The notes: generated from the letters alone by a model not told the origin. A stretch of 44,535 nt of DNA from Azolla pinnata (GCA_037176905.1 JBBBWG010030831.1:2806-47340), one strand, 5' to 3'; positions 33,171-43,986 are shown, counted from the first letter of the stretch. Numbers and translations are program-made.

Positions 33171-34060
33171 TAAGTAGGTGTCACGATTGAAAGTCGTAGA
33201 CAAATGATAGAATCGTAAGACAGGAATGTGGTAAGAACAAGGTAAGTGGAGGACAAGAAGATAAGAACAAGGAGATAAGTGGAGACTCAAAGTTCAAGAG
33301 CAACGATGATTGGCGTTGAACCAGAATGGTTTAGCACTGAGAGCCGAAATCCCTTATATAGTTTATCTCAACTCACACATGCCCGCCACTTGGCATTCAT
33401 GCAAGCACGCCATTTGGTAGTCATGCATGAACCTAACAAATGACGACAAGCTGGTTTAACAACTCTCGAAATGTTAGCTTACATTATGCTTCTAACTCGG
33501 CCTCAATAAGTAGATGTTACGGCCGAAAGTCATAGACAGATGATAGACTCGGAAGACAAGAATATGGTAAGAACAAGAAGATAAGTTTGTATTTACTAGG
33601 AGACTTGAAGTACAAGAGCATCGATGACTAATGTTGAACCAAAATGGTTTAATAATAAGAGCCGAAACCCCTTATATAACTTATCTAAACTCACTCAAGC
33701 CCGACACTTGGCATTTATACAAGCATGCCACTTGGTAGTCATACATGAGCCTAGAACTGATGACAAGTTGGTTTAATAGTTGGCATATTATGTTACATTT
33801 ACAAAACAAATATATGTATATATTAACTAAATACATTTATAATGTATAAGAAATAAGATAGTATAATAGTTAGTGAAGATCTTTTTAATCTTAAGGGTCA
33901 TGGGCTCGAATCTCAAACAAAATTTTCATGTTGATAATATAAGAGCACCAACGACTAGCATTAAGTAAAAATGGTTGAGTAATTAGAGTTGGAGGCCCTT
34001 AAATAGCATATATTTCAATTCACACATGCCCATCACTTTACATTGATCGTTACATTTACA
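33152..34060 (+). repeat. About 336-bp tandem repeat, two copies plus a third partial
   Basis: Copy 1 begins near 33152 and copy 2 near 33488. They share CGAAAGTC-TAGACA-ATGATAGA, GGTAAGAACAAG, AACCA-AATGGTTTA, a TATA-like CCTTATATA, CACTTGGCATT and CACTTGGTAGTCAT. A third, more diverged partial copy (AAAAATGGTT, CCCTTAAATAGCATAT, CACACATGCCCATCACTT) lies near 33940-34050. The TATA-like centre in each suggests LTR or promoter-type repeats. Confidence 0.8.
33855..33912 (+). mobile_element. Possible tRNA-Lys-derived SINE fragment
   Basis: AGTATAATAGTTAGTGAAG looks like a tRNA D-arm with an A box. About 22 bases later, GGGTCATGGGCTCGAATCTC resembles the T-arm and B box (GGTTCGAATC). The middle, CTTTTTAATCTTAAGGGTC, resembles the anticodon arm of tRNA-Lys (CTCTTAATC-GGGTCGTGGG). 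Stem pairing is degraded and no CCA or acceptor stem is seen, so it is not a working tRNA. Confidence 0.35.
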
Positions 34061-34089
34061 CAACTAACCATTTGTGTATAAAAAGGTTA

Positions 34090-34450
34090 TATTGTAAAGG
34101 GCCATGAGAGCCACATTCCTAGAGACACTCTTCTTCACACACCCCTCTTGGGACTTTCTTAAAGGAGGTAGCTCCACTTCTACTTCTCATCTTGTGACAA
34201 GGAGATGGCACCACAAGGATCACAATCCTGAACACCTCCTGTAGCTTGTGAGTTGTTAGAATGTTAGAGTGTTCGTGAGTACACTCTAACTTTAATTGTT
34301 GTATCATTCTTTCTTTGATAGTGGAAGAGTTTTGGACCATATCGTTTTTTTTTCCTCTTTTAAGGGTTTCCACGTTAAAACTTGGTGTCTTGTGTCATTT
34401 TTCTCTACCTTCTACTTTTACTTTCTCAATAAATCTCTCTTTCTTTCTTT
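34090..34450 (+). mobile_element. Copia-type LTR 3' half relic
   Basis: The sequence TTTTAAGGGTTTCCACGTTA near 34359-34378, followed by GGTGTCTTGTGTCATTTTTC, is typical of the R-U5 part of many plant copia LTRs. A CT-rich tail ends near 34470. No primer-binding site or gag follows; an LRR gene fragment does, so this is a solo or truncated LTR. Confidence 0.5.
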
Positions 34451-34540
34451 TTTTCTCTCCCTCTCTCCCTCATTTTCTAACATAAGATATAACTGGAATA
34501 TTTCCACCATGTTCCGAGAAGTGCTATAGATGAAGATGAC

Positions 34541-34897
34541 ACGATTGCATCTTTCACCAAGGAACTAGAGTTGTTAGAAAACCTTCATCTGGTAGATTGT
34601 ATGGGGCTGGAACGACTTTTGAGAGCTATTGATGGAAGCATAGGTTGTATGTAGCGATTGAGATATTTGCACCTCTCCGGTTATAGTGGGCTGAAGCAAA
34701 TTTGTATAAGCACAGGTGGCTTGTCAACATTGGAGAAATTTAATCTGTACAATTGTGAGAGCTTGGAGCATCTCTCAGTCCCAGAAATATGGGGTTGGAG
34801 TTTGACGTCTTTTGATGTCAACAATTGTAACAAGCTTGTGAATTTATCAATACATGTCAATGAATCGCAATCGTATGCATCTTTTATTAGAGTATGA
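34541..34897 (+). pseudogene. LRR fragment of a plant resistance-type (NB-LRR-like) gene
   Basis: One frame reads ELELLENLHLVDCMGLERLL, a stop (TAG at 34651), then RLRYLHLSGYSGLKQI, LSTLEKFNLYNCESLEHLSV and LTSFDVNNCNKLVNLSI. This is three to four leucine-rich repeats of the L--L-L--C--L type found in the C-terminal part of plant NB-LRR immune receptors. No NB-ARC or upstream exon is found, a stop interrupts the frame, and an LTR relic lies just upstream. It is a broken fragment rather than a working gene. Confidence 0.65.
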
Positions 34898-34949
34898 CTT
34901 CAAAAAAGCGGTGCTCCTACAACTATTACTAAAGAATATTTTTGTGTCA

Positions 34950-35098
34950 TCAATCACCTAAGCATCCTCAAAAAACTCCTTGCGAGAGAGATATTGACCT
35001 TGTAGTATTATTGTCCTCAAAAAACTATTACATAGATATTGACCTTGCGAGAGAGATATCAATCACCTAAGCATCCTAAAAAAACTCCTTGCGGGATT
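34950..35098 (+). repeat. Shuffled short duplications after the LRR fragment
   Basis: The piece ATCACCTAAGCATCCTNAAA with AACTCCTTGCG occurs at 34954-34985 and 35062-35094. The pieces ATATTGACCTTG and GCGAGAGAGATAT occur in different order between them, and ACATAGATATTGACCTTGTA recurs at 35553. This points to repeated local rearrangement. Confidence 0.7.
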
Positions 35099-38000
35099 GT
35101 TTCATGTAAGTATTATTAATCATTTAAAACTGTTTTTATGGTAAAGTTCATATTTTGATGTTATTACTTTCTTTCTAAGCTCACACTAAAATTTCTTTAT
35201 CTAGTAAAAAGGTTACATTGGATATATGCGATTCAAACTAGATCAAGAACAAGAATATATCTTCCATAGAGGATTTTGTATTTGAAGATGATCAGATATC
35301 TTATAAATGAAAGGAAACTCCAATAAATTCAAGATAAAATATTTGATAAATTCAAGTGAGTATGAATGTGAAGATAATGTTTAAATGTATACTATTTCAT
35401 TAGATCTTGCATCATCTTGTAGGTATTCGGGCACATTAGATTTTCACTCAAAAAGATATTTTGCTTTCAATGAATGAACTTATAGACTTATCGTTGACGA
35501 CATAACTAGGTTTTGTAATATCACAATAGATAAGCGAAAAGATATGGATAATGACATAGATATTGACCTTGTAGTAAAAGAAGATAATTCTTTGTGTCTA
35601 AAGACAAATCCTTTTTAGATCATTTTGTGAATATGCGAAATATTGATGAAACTTCAAATGAGGTTCTTTCTATTGATGTGGATATGAATACAACACCTCT
35701 AAAGATTGCTAAATGGAAGTATGAAATATCTAATTTAAAAGAGACAATAAATGTGGTTGATGTTCAACACTCTATAGAACAAGTGACATTTATAAACAAA
35801 ATGTTAAATGATATTATAGCTTCTACAGTTGTTAATTTGTGAAAACTAACTAATCGGTTAGTCGAGAAGGCTTTATCTAAGCCCACTGACATTTGGTTCC
35901 TTTATAATGGGCCTTGTTTTCCACACCCTCCCTCACATGAGAAGTTTTTGTCCTCTTTCTACTTTTCTTTTGTATTAAAAAATGTCACCATGGCAAATGA
36001 TACTCATTTTATAACGTTGGCATATTGCCACATATAGAAGCTGTGTGACCTACTTTTAGACTAAGCTATACAGAGTGGTAGAGTGTGTTAGGGTTGATGA
36101 TGATATTTGGGTTGTTCAAAAGCATTTCCTTCCTAAATTCACATGGAGGAGTTGTTTGTCCGAAGGAGGAAGGACAACGTCGCAGATCTCTTCATGTGTT
36201 AGTTATAACTTATATCAATTTAGATTACCTTTCTATAAGATTATTACTAATTCGTTCAGGTAAAAAACCCAAAACATTATCCTACCATTAGTTAGAAGGC
36301 GATACGGCTATACAACTTATACAAAGAGTTGAATTTGTCATGTTATGATGGGTGGTGGAAATAACTACCTAGGTGTTATATAATTTCATATATGTACATG
36401 ATTATTCACAATATAAAAAGGGTTATCTTTTCATTTGGCATGAAATGCTAGCTAGATGTTGCTTGATAATTGTATCTAAAGAACCATGAATCTCATGATA
36501 CTACCTCTCAAAGTATAAATCAATTGTACCAAAATATCATTTACTATTTTTATATCAAGAACATGATTATTTTTAAAGATCGTAACACATCTAACTTTCT
36601 ATATATGTCACATCACTGGTTTGTATGTGAAATTTCATTTACATTCAATATTATTATTTCTTGAGAAACACATATAGACCCTAAAAATTTTGTGATTCAT
36701 TCTCGAGATCTTTCTATTTTTGACATGTAAACTTGCGTAGTCGTCATAATATGATCAATGATTATGATTCTCATTGGCATCACACTCTTTGAGGTTGCAT
36801 TCATCGTGTTGATATCAAGGGTGTTACTCCTAAATTGGACTTGCTTCAAAGTTTCTAGGTATACCAAGAATGTTAAAATCGAAATAAACTATAGTAAAGA
36901 GAGAGGGTAAAAGAAAAGAATTATTAATTAAGATATACTTTTGTTTTTCTTATAAACAATGAGAATCACTTGTTCCATTTGTATTCCATTTTTAAGTTAC
37001 ATATAATATAAGGATGTGACACTTATACCTTTCCTTGGCACCCATTTAGTGTACTTAGAGACAAAGCTAAATAGTATTTGCACATTTTTTCATTTAATGA
37101 GCTCGGAAATCCCAATTAATTGTACTACTCAATTTGAACACAAACATGATGTCTATATTTCTTTTTGAAGTGTATACACATTGCACCAAATGCTTTTGAG
37201 TATGAAAAGAATTACTCTCTTTAAATTGTGATTCTCTGTTTCTACATGGCTTCTCTGTTTCTATAGATAACAAAAAAATATCCACGTAGTGAAAACTTCC
37301 AAGCAAACATCAAAACGTGTATGCACACATATATTTTCAAGAACAATACTTTTGAGAAAATGGATCCAGTAGTGATGAACTATATTAGAGATGATTAGAA
37401 ATAATAAAATGGAATACGATGCTTAAATATATAGACCACCCCCAAACAAAAGACTTCTAAAAGATTAATCCAAAATATTATGTGTCCTATATCATAGAAT
37501 AGTTCGGAAGTTAATAATGAAATTGATGAATAAAACCTAGCCTCACTAAGAGATTCTTCACAATGTTGTGCTTTTTGCTTGGTTGAACTAGTTCATAATG
37601 AGGCTCAATCTCTCATTATTTAGCATATTACACATTTGATGTAGTATTTAATCAAGAATATGGGTCATCTTATAGGGTAAAGATACAACTAACCTAGGAA
37701 TGGTGCAGCTTCAATTGATGTTGAGCAAGATGATGCAATTTGGGAAACTGAAGGATGTTTAAAACTAGTAAAAAGGATGTTTAAAACCATTTGGGAGGTG
37801 ATATCGTATCATGGAATAGAAAGGATAACTATCCTACTACATATGAAAGTTTTGACGACTCCTTTCTTCTTTCTGAGAATGTCCATGAACACCAGCATAT
37901 GTGCAACACTATTGGCCAACATTGTTGAGAATCTTGTGATTGGGTAAAAATGGATCCTTACATAGAATTAAAATGGACACTATAATGTGATTGTGGGGTT

Positions 38001-38740
38001 TTTGCAGCTCTTAACTTTTGTGAACACGATATAAGATTTCCAATCTTGCTCAAACATTAGTATTGTTCAATTTCACTTAGTGAATAGACGCTGAAGATAG
38101 AGATCTATGGTATTTCAAAGCTGACATGTAGGTATAAGAATTTTGGCATGCCTTAGATCGCGTTTTGGATTTGATCCTTTTTTCTATCTTCTTCATGTCA
38201 CCATGTTCCCTTCTCCTCTCATTTTTCACAATGTCTAAATACTCCATATACAATACATACGCTTGTTTTTCCAAATACGTATAGTATATATTTTACATAA
38301 TGTACATTAGATATGTGACATGCTTGCGCTGAAGATTATAACAAATATTTTTAGTAGTTTGCAGTATTTTATCAACGTATACAAGACTAAGAATCATATA
38401 ATTTCATTGCGTGGAGAAAACCATAATACCTACTAAATACTCAAAAATACATCAAATGACAATTCGGAAAGGTAAAATGTGTGCAAACACTTTTAAATAT
38501 TCTATAACATCTTTTGATGCTAAATTACATGTTTTCTCGCAACTCAATTTCTTGCAAACCTTTTTGTCTCATCCCTCAAAAGGGTGTCTGCATATGAAAG
38601 ATTGCATCAAGACTATATCTTTATTGTTCTTTTAAGGTATGAAAATACACAGACATCTCCTAAATCTTGAAAGTTCCCTTGTTTGTGACGATAGACTTGT
38701 GTAGTTCTCTGACTCAGCAGTTGTGTAGAATACAAAGAAA
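35099..38740. other. Intergenic DNA, no gene recognised
   Basis: Short open frames at 35594-35842, 36075-36263 and 38411-38635 resemble nothing I recognise and lack splice context. The sequence is AT-rich throughout and probably old repeat DNA. Confidence 0.5.
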
Positions 38741-38761
38741 AACCCTGAAAAATGAATTCAG

Positions 38762-38836
38762 TCAAGCTGTTGTTGATGATGAGAATCTAGATTGTTGAGC
38801 CTTTTCTGCTTGTTCTGCCTTCTCGATGTATTCTTT
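38762..38836 (-). CDS. Possible terminal exon of an unidentified minus-strand gene
   Basis: Directly after a good acceptor (ATATTGCAG on the minus strand) there is an open stretch of 24 codons and a stop, reading KEYIEKAEQAEKAQQSR then FSSSTTA. The charged helical character and clean acceptor look exon-like, and AT-rich DNA follows as a 3' untranslated region would. I found no convincing partner exon upstream on the minus strand, and 75 nt is short enough to arise by chance. Confidence 0.25.
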   Translation of the reverse strand, partial: KEYIEKAEQAEKAQQSRFSSSTTA

Positions 38837-38845
38837 CTGCAATAT

Positions 38846-39085
38846 GTGTTTCACATCTATTTTCATAAGAGACATATTGACTTAAAATATTATATTAAAC
38901 TTATCAAACAAAGCAGCATTTAACAATGATCCATTAATAAATAAGAATGACGAATGACGAGTTGAGTTGGTATTCTGCATCTATTTTCCTAAGACACAAT
39001 TTGACTTACAATTTTCTTGCAAAATTATAAACTCAAAGTAGAATTTAGCAATGATCCATCTAACAAGAATGCAGAGTTCAACTGG
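38846..39085 (+). repeat. Diverged tandem duplication of about 125 bp
   Basis: Two copies start near 38846 and 38973. They share CATCTATTTTC-TAAGA, ACAT/CAATTTGACTTA, and AGCAATGATCCAT. If the small minus-strand exon at 38762-38836 is real, the duplication lies in its preceding intron. Confidence 0.75.
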
Positions 39086-41585
39086 AAAAAATTGACTTCA
39101 ATCACAAGTCCACATTTTTTGTTGGACAATTCACTCACTCCCTTCCAGCCGTGCAGATTTGCCTAGTTTATTTGATTTAGAAATTGATGAAGAGAGTTTA
39201 ACTAAGAATGGAATAGCAACATAATAAGATGGAGCAAATAGGTTACAAAACATTTGCACATAATTAGGTAAGGATTTACTTTGAAAGAGAATGAAGAAGT
39301 CAAACAGGTTCAACAATTCAAAGGTGCATTCATAAAGCGAGGACTATTCTCACATAATAAATATGATCCAGTCATATCTTAAGTTAAAGGGGAAGCAAGG
39401 TCAGACAAGAAGGCAAAATAAATATGAATGCAAACAAGAGAGTAACACTTCCGTGCAAGGTGATCTTGGAGAATTCAGAGAGACCATTCTTTGATCTTGT
39501 CTAATGTTCAGATCACAGATGCCTTTGAGATGTTCAAGGTTCTCCATTCACATTGGTAAGATAGAAGACTGAGAAAAGACTTTGTGAATTTTGATGGATA
39601 CACGTTGAATGAGAAACTGTTAAGTGACCAGATGCATCCTCTATCTACCATCGGATTATGCAGTTGAAGTGGCTGGTATTATAATTTGCTTGTCTTAAAG
39701 AGTGAATCCAAATCGGCCTTGAAGTTGTTCCATGGGCACCAATTCCAATATTTTTTAAATAACTCGGTCAGAATGATACGAATGTTCTTGCAGGTACCAA
39801 TCTCAATATATGCCATAGTCTCTGATTATTTGTCAAGGACCATGACGACCATTCTTGGGAGATATGCAGTTAAATGGATTCTTTGGATGTTCCTACCTGT
39901 ATTCTTCATGAAAGCGTAAATATCTAAGGAGTTCAAATCAGGGTAGCAAATTATGGAAGTGGGGAGATTCATCACTAGAGTCATTCCGGAACAACTAAGA
40001 GCGAGGTGATCTTGGAGAATGTGAATTCAAACCCAGTGGGAAACCTACTAGAGAAGATATACTTTAATGTATGTTTCTGATTAGCATAGCCAAGTGTAGC
40101 AAGAGAGATATTAGATCCCGGTGCTTAAGATGCAACAATCTAGAGCAGTTGATGCTTTTTTGGATAAAATGACAAGAATATCTTCTTTGGAGTCAATAAT
40201 TGTCACTAATTCTTTCAGATTTCCTGAGTCACTAATGCTTTTTCTGAGCGCATGACAAATTTGTTGCAACATGGGTTATAGAGCAGCAAGGAAACATTAA
40301 TATCCATTTTAGATAATCTAGAAAAAAAAGTTTAGTTTATACGATGGCATGTCTGTAATCAATGTTCATGAAACACAGAGTTGACAAACAAGATACTCAT
40401 CAATAGAGAATGTAAATAATTATGGGATACATGCAATATGGACAACGGGACAAAAAGATAGGACCATTCTTTGCAATAGTTAGATTTACCCCAACAACAC
40501 CAAGTATTTGTGTGTGAACATCACAATGTTACTAGTCAGGATCTGAGAAAACGCTGAGAACATACGACGAAAATAATGGCTTAATGATCTACTATGAAAC
40601 GGAGAGATACATCAGAAGCAATCAATGCCCTTGATGAAGATTGAATAAAGAGATAACAAGAGAGAAAACCCCTCTAGATAAGTATATCTAAGTCTGTTGG
40701 TACACTATACTCACTATCATTTTGAATTTACACTTTTACAGTTATCTCTATCATGAAATGTTGAATCTATACCATTAACTTGCTGTTGTTAGACATTCTT
40801 TAATGTGGTGAGCTCCTGTAGAATCATTGTATTATTTAGCCAAAAAATAGGGTTTGAAACCCCACCCTGACTACTGCATGAGGGACGAAAAGACATAGAG
40901 GAATCGTGAGAAACTCATAAGGGCAGTTTTATCAGTTCTCTAGATTTTCCACCCTTAACAAGACAACTACGGAAAATGTAGTAGCATTTATAGGCATGGG
41001 GAATCAATTACATGGTACTTCAAAACATGCATGATTGGAAATGCTCCACGTTAGATTAAGCACAGGGAAAATCATGAAAGCAAATGTTGGTTGGAAGATC
41101 CATGCACACGAATAAGGCATAGAATGGTGCAATCATATCATCACAATAGGGACCGTTGGAAGAGCCCCTAGCTATATTTAACCCACTTTCAAAGAATTTC
41201 TAGTATATGGGTGCCCAAGTTGCACCGCCTCGAATGATTCACACTGCACATTATGCGGAAACATTGGGAGACGCAAACTGGCTAAGATCAGTAATAGAAC
41301 AATTGCAGTTAGCTAGGGTAGATTGGCCATTAGCTATGGGTAGAGAGAAAAAACATTTTTTGTAGGATATTTAAGAATGAATTTGCACACACACAATCGA
41401 GTTCGAGAAGACACAAGCCAAGAAACTACAGTCTGAATAATTTTCAGAATTCGACCAGAACCCAAGGAAACTTTCCCCACATTATGCCTACAGAACATTA
41501 TCTGCAGAACGCATGTAATGTTTTCCACATACTAGGTTTGTTGACAGGATATAACCACCCATATGAAGCTTTTAATTATACATAC
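39086..41585. other. Intergenic DNA, no gene recognised
   Basis: Open frames at 39131-39316 (minus) and 39686-39919 (plus) have slightly protein-like composition, and the plus frame follows a TTCTTGCAG acceptor at 39793. Neither resembles a family I know. A plus-strand stretch near 41245-41330 reads HYAETLGDANWLRSVIEQLQ, vaguely like retroelement sequence, but it is too short to call. Confidence 0.4.
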
Positions 41586-41591
41586 CTTGCT

Positions 41592-41592
41592 A

Positions 41593-41623
<31 letters not shown>

Positions 41624-41748
41624 AACACACACTCCGTGTGATATTTAAACGCAAACTGAAGAAATTTATAGATCTTGATCTCTCTCAAAATCAAAGTTAC
41701 TGAACTTCCAGGACAACAATCATCATTCATCATCATCATCATCATAGT
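41592..41748 (+). repeat. (CT)n(CA)n and (ATC)n microsatellites
   Basis: CT repeats at 41592-41608 pass into CA repeats to about 41632. A short (ATC)n lies at 41727-41746. Confidence 0.9.
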
Positions 41749-41895
41749 TCATTCTAGAAGGCATCTATAAGTTGTTGTGCTCCATATGGGAAAAAAAAAC
41801 ATTGTAACAGATACCGTCATCATCACCACATCTCAAGAACCCAACCAGTTCACAGAGGAAGAAGTCAAAAAAACCACACAGTTCTTGTCTTCAAT

Positions 41896-42185
41896 ATCCA
41901 CATGCCTCCTAGATCATTCAAACCAAGCCAGCAATCAATACATAAGAGCAAATATCCACATGCCTCCTAGATCATTCAAACCAACCCAGCAATCAATGCA
42001 TAAGAGCAAATATCCACATGCCTCCTAGATCATTCAAACCAAGCCAGCAATGAATACATAAGAGCAAATATCCACATGCCTCCTAGATCATTCAAACCAA
42101 GCCAGCAATCAATGCATAAGAGCAAATATCCACATGCCTCCTAGATCATTCAAACCAAGCCAGCAATCAATGCATGAGAGCAAAA
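41896..42185 (+). repeat. 58-bp tandem repeat, five copies
   Basis: Copies start at 41896, 41954, 42012, 42070 and 42128, each beginning ATCCACATGCCTCCTAGATC and ending near CATAAGAGCAAAT. They differ at only a few positions (CAACC/CAAGC; AATGAAT/AATCAAT; GCATGAGAG in the last). There are no spacers, so this is a plain tandem array. It ends about 235 bp before the U2 upstream element. Confidence 0.97.
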
Positions 42186-42416
42186 GGGGGCAATACCTCG
42201 GGTGAAGTGAAGAGGAGCCAAGGGATGGTGGTTCCGATCACTACAACGACGAAGATTCCTGTTACCTACCACGTGCTTCTTCTTCTCACCACTGTAGAGA
42301 GGTAGTTGATCCAACTGCTCAGCTACCAGGTATGAATTTACAAAACCAGGCCTGTGCTTTTCTTTACACCAACCAATACTTCTCATCCAGTGAATACAAA
42401 CAGCAACCGTTTAGTT

Positions 42417-42427
42417 ATCCCACATGC
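42417..42427 (+). promoter_or_regulatory. Upstream sequence element (USE) of the U2 snRNA gene
   Basis: ATCCCACATGC matches the plant snRNA USE consensus RTCCCACATCG in all but one of the last two positions. It lies 54-64 bp before the U2 start. Plant Pol II snRNA genes place a TATA box about 33 bp after the USE; here that place (about 42447-42456) reads GCTAGAAAGA, at best a degenerate TATA. Confidence 0.75.
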
Positions 42428-42480
42428 TGAGGAAGAAGAAGATCTGGGCTAGAAAGAGGCCGGCTGGCTCTAAGGAAATC

Positions 42481-42690
42481 ATACCTTTCTCGGCCTTTTG
42501 GCTAAGATCAAGTGTAGTATCTGTTCTTATCAGTTTAATATCTGATACGTGGCCTATCAGGTCACATGATATTAACCGAATTTTTCTCATGGGGGCAGCT
42601 CCTCTTCATGATGCAGCTTGCTGTGCCATGGGAGCTGCGTGCGTTGCCTCAGTCTTGCACTGCCTCTGAGGTCAACACAGGCGCACCCCC
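42481..42690 (+). ncRNA. U2: U2 spliceosomal snRNA
   Basis: The RNA begins ATACCTTTCTCGGCCTTTTG and continues with the GTGTAGTATCTGTTCTTATC block, which carries GTAGTA that pairs with intron branch points. Stem-loop IIa (ATCAG-TTTAAT-ATCTGAT) and IIb (GTGGCC-TATC-AGGTCAC) follow, then an Sm-type site AATTTTTCT near 42579-42587. The 3' half differs from usual plant U2 but folds as expected: stem III GCAGCTCC (42595-42602) with GGAGCTGC (42631-42638), and stem IV CCTCAG (42647-42652) with CTGAGG (42666-42671) around TCTTGCACTGCCT. It acts in the nucleus in branch-site recognition. The 3' end is estimated from the family length of about 195-200 nt. Confidence 0.95.
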
Positions 42691-42712
42691 ACACAAAATA
42701 AATCTTTGAAGT

Positions 42713-42719
42713 AGTAGAA
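42713..42719 (+). terminator. Candidate snRNA 3'-end box
   Basis: AGTAGAA fits the AGTNNAA core of the plant snRNA 3'-box and lies roughly 20-40 bp after the expected U2 end, with CA-rich sequence before it. Short motif, so moderate support only. Confidence 0.4.
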
Positions 42720-42769
42720 TTGCAATTGATTTTGTGCAGTGAATCGACAGAATCTTTATGGTGATCTTG

Positions 42770-43110
42770 GATTTCCTCTGCTTGAAATCCAGCATTCCAG
42801 AATTGGCAACTGGTTTGTGCATTGAATCAGTGGGAATCAGTGGATTCTACTTGATGATCTTTGCCTTTCTTGTGCTTGGCTTTTGCTTGATTCATGGAGT
42901 TGCAGGAGGAGGCAGAATGGATTCTACTTGATGATCTTTGCCTTTCTTTTGTGCTTGCTTTTTGCTTGATTCATGGAGTTGCAGGAGGAGGTAGAATGGC
43001 AACTGATCTGTGCTAGTGAATCAGTGGATTCTCTCTGACGATCTTTTTGCCTTCCCTGGGCTTGCTTGCTTGATTCATTCAGTTGTTGATTCATTCAGTT
43101 GTAGCAGTAA
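42770..43110 (+). repeat. Diverged roughly 80-bp repeat downstream of U2
   Basis: Two good copies (starting near 42843 and 42920) share GATTCTACTTGATGATCTTT, TGCTTGATTCATGGAGTTGC and AGGAGGAGG. A weaker third starts near 43025 (GATTCTCTCTGACGATCTTT) and a fragment lies near 42770. No coding function is seen. From here to the LTR at 43403 nothing else is recognised. Confidence 0.8.
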
Positions 43111-43402
43111 GTAGCACAGGAAATGATTTGTGCACTGCCCACTTTGTCAGTTGTCCCTGATTATGAAATATGCTCCCTTCCCTATATTGCACATATTGAT
43201 GAATGACATTTGTTAAGTGTAATTCAATCCTTTGAGATTGATTCATTTAGTTGTGGCTATAGTCCCCTCATCATCTGCTGAGAGATGTTTGCTTCCTGTC
43301 CTGTGAGAGATGTTTGCTTCCTAGCTTAGCTCTTCTTTGTTTTGCTTAGCTCTTTCTTGCTGTACAGAGGTACTAAGCTCCTTCGTATTTGTGTGTACCT
43401 TT

Positions 43403-43920
43403 TGTTAGAAAAGATAGGCTCAACTAAGAGGGCAGAAGTATCAATATATTTTTGCAGGGGTATAATTATAAACACGAAAAAGTTTATTAAAACCATAAAT
43501 TATATGAAGAAGAAAATTTGAAAGAAGGGAGCGACGACAGTAGAAAAACGCCCATAATCGAGCAACGGCAAAGAGGAAACAATCAAATATTCGGCTGAAG
43601 GGAAAAAACTCAAACCAAGTTACTAGATTTGGTATGGCGGTGATGTTTTTCATCTCGGCTAAGATTCAGTTTTATTTCTATTTTCTTCTACTATAAAAGA
43701 AGGCTTTTGTGGCCATTGTAAATATATAGAGGATGTATGATTACAATAATCTTCTCTGATTAGTTTACTTCATTTAAGTCCATGTAATGCTAGTTTTCTA
43801 TGAAGTTTAAGCCATCACAAGTATAGCTCTCCAGTCTGATCTATTCCTCATTTCAAGTTTAATGTTATAAGCTGTCTTCCTTGTCCAAACAACCTATTTC
43901 TGTGAGGCATTCTCGTATCA
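43403..43920 (+). mobile_element. Copia 5' LTR at right edge
   Basis: The proposed LTR begins TGTTAGAAAAGATAGG and ends CGTATCA, giving TG...CA ends and 518 bp. A TATA box (CTATAAAAGA) is at 43691-43700. A primer-binding site and a gag frame follow immediately, which fixes the orientation. The matching 3' LTR would lie beyond the window, so the ends are inferred. Confidence 0.7.
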
Positions 43921-43921
43921 T

Positions 43922-43936
43922 TTGGTATCAAAACCT
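43922..43936 (+). mobile_element. Primer-binding site of the copia element
   Basis: TTGGTATCAAAACCT differs by two transitions from TGGTATCAGAGCC, the usual copia site complementary to the 3' end of initiator tRNA-Met. It starts two or three bases after the LTR end, the normal spacing. Confidence 0.65.
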
Positions 43937-43986
43937 GAATACATACCTCTATCTTCCTCAATTGTTTATCTTCCTCATTGTAGTAG

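Noticed and set aside
33855..33912. Functional tRNA-Lys gene
   Set aside because: The acceptor stem is absent and anticodon-arm pairing is broken; at most a SINE or tRNA relic.
41896..42185. CRISPR-like array
   Set aside because: The 58-bp units abut each other without unique spacers, and the DNA is a plant nuclear genome.
42150..42386. 78-codon minus-strand frame before U2
   Set aside because: Composition is somewhat protein-like, but it overlaps the 58-bp array, resembles no known protein and has no clear partner exon.
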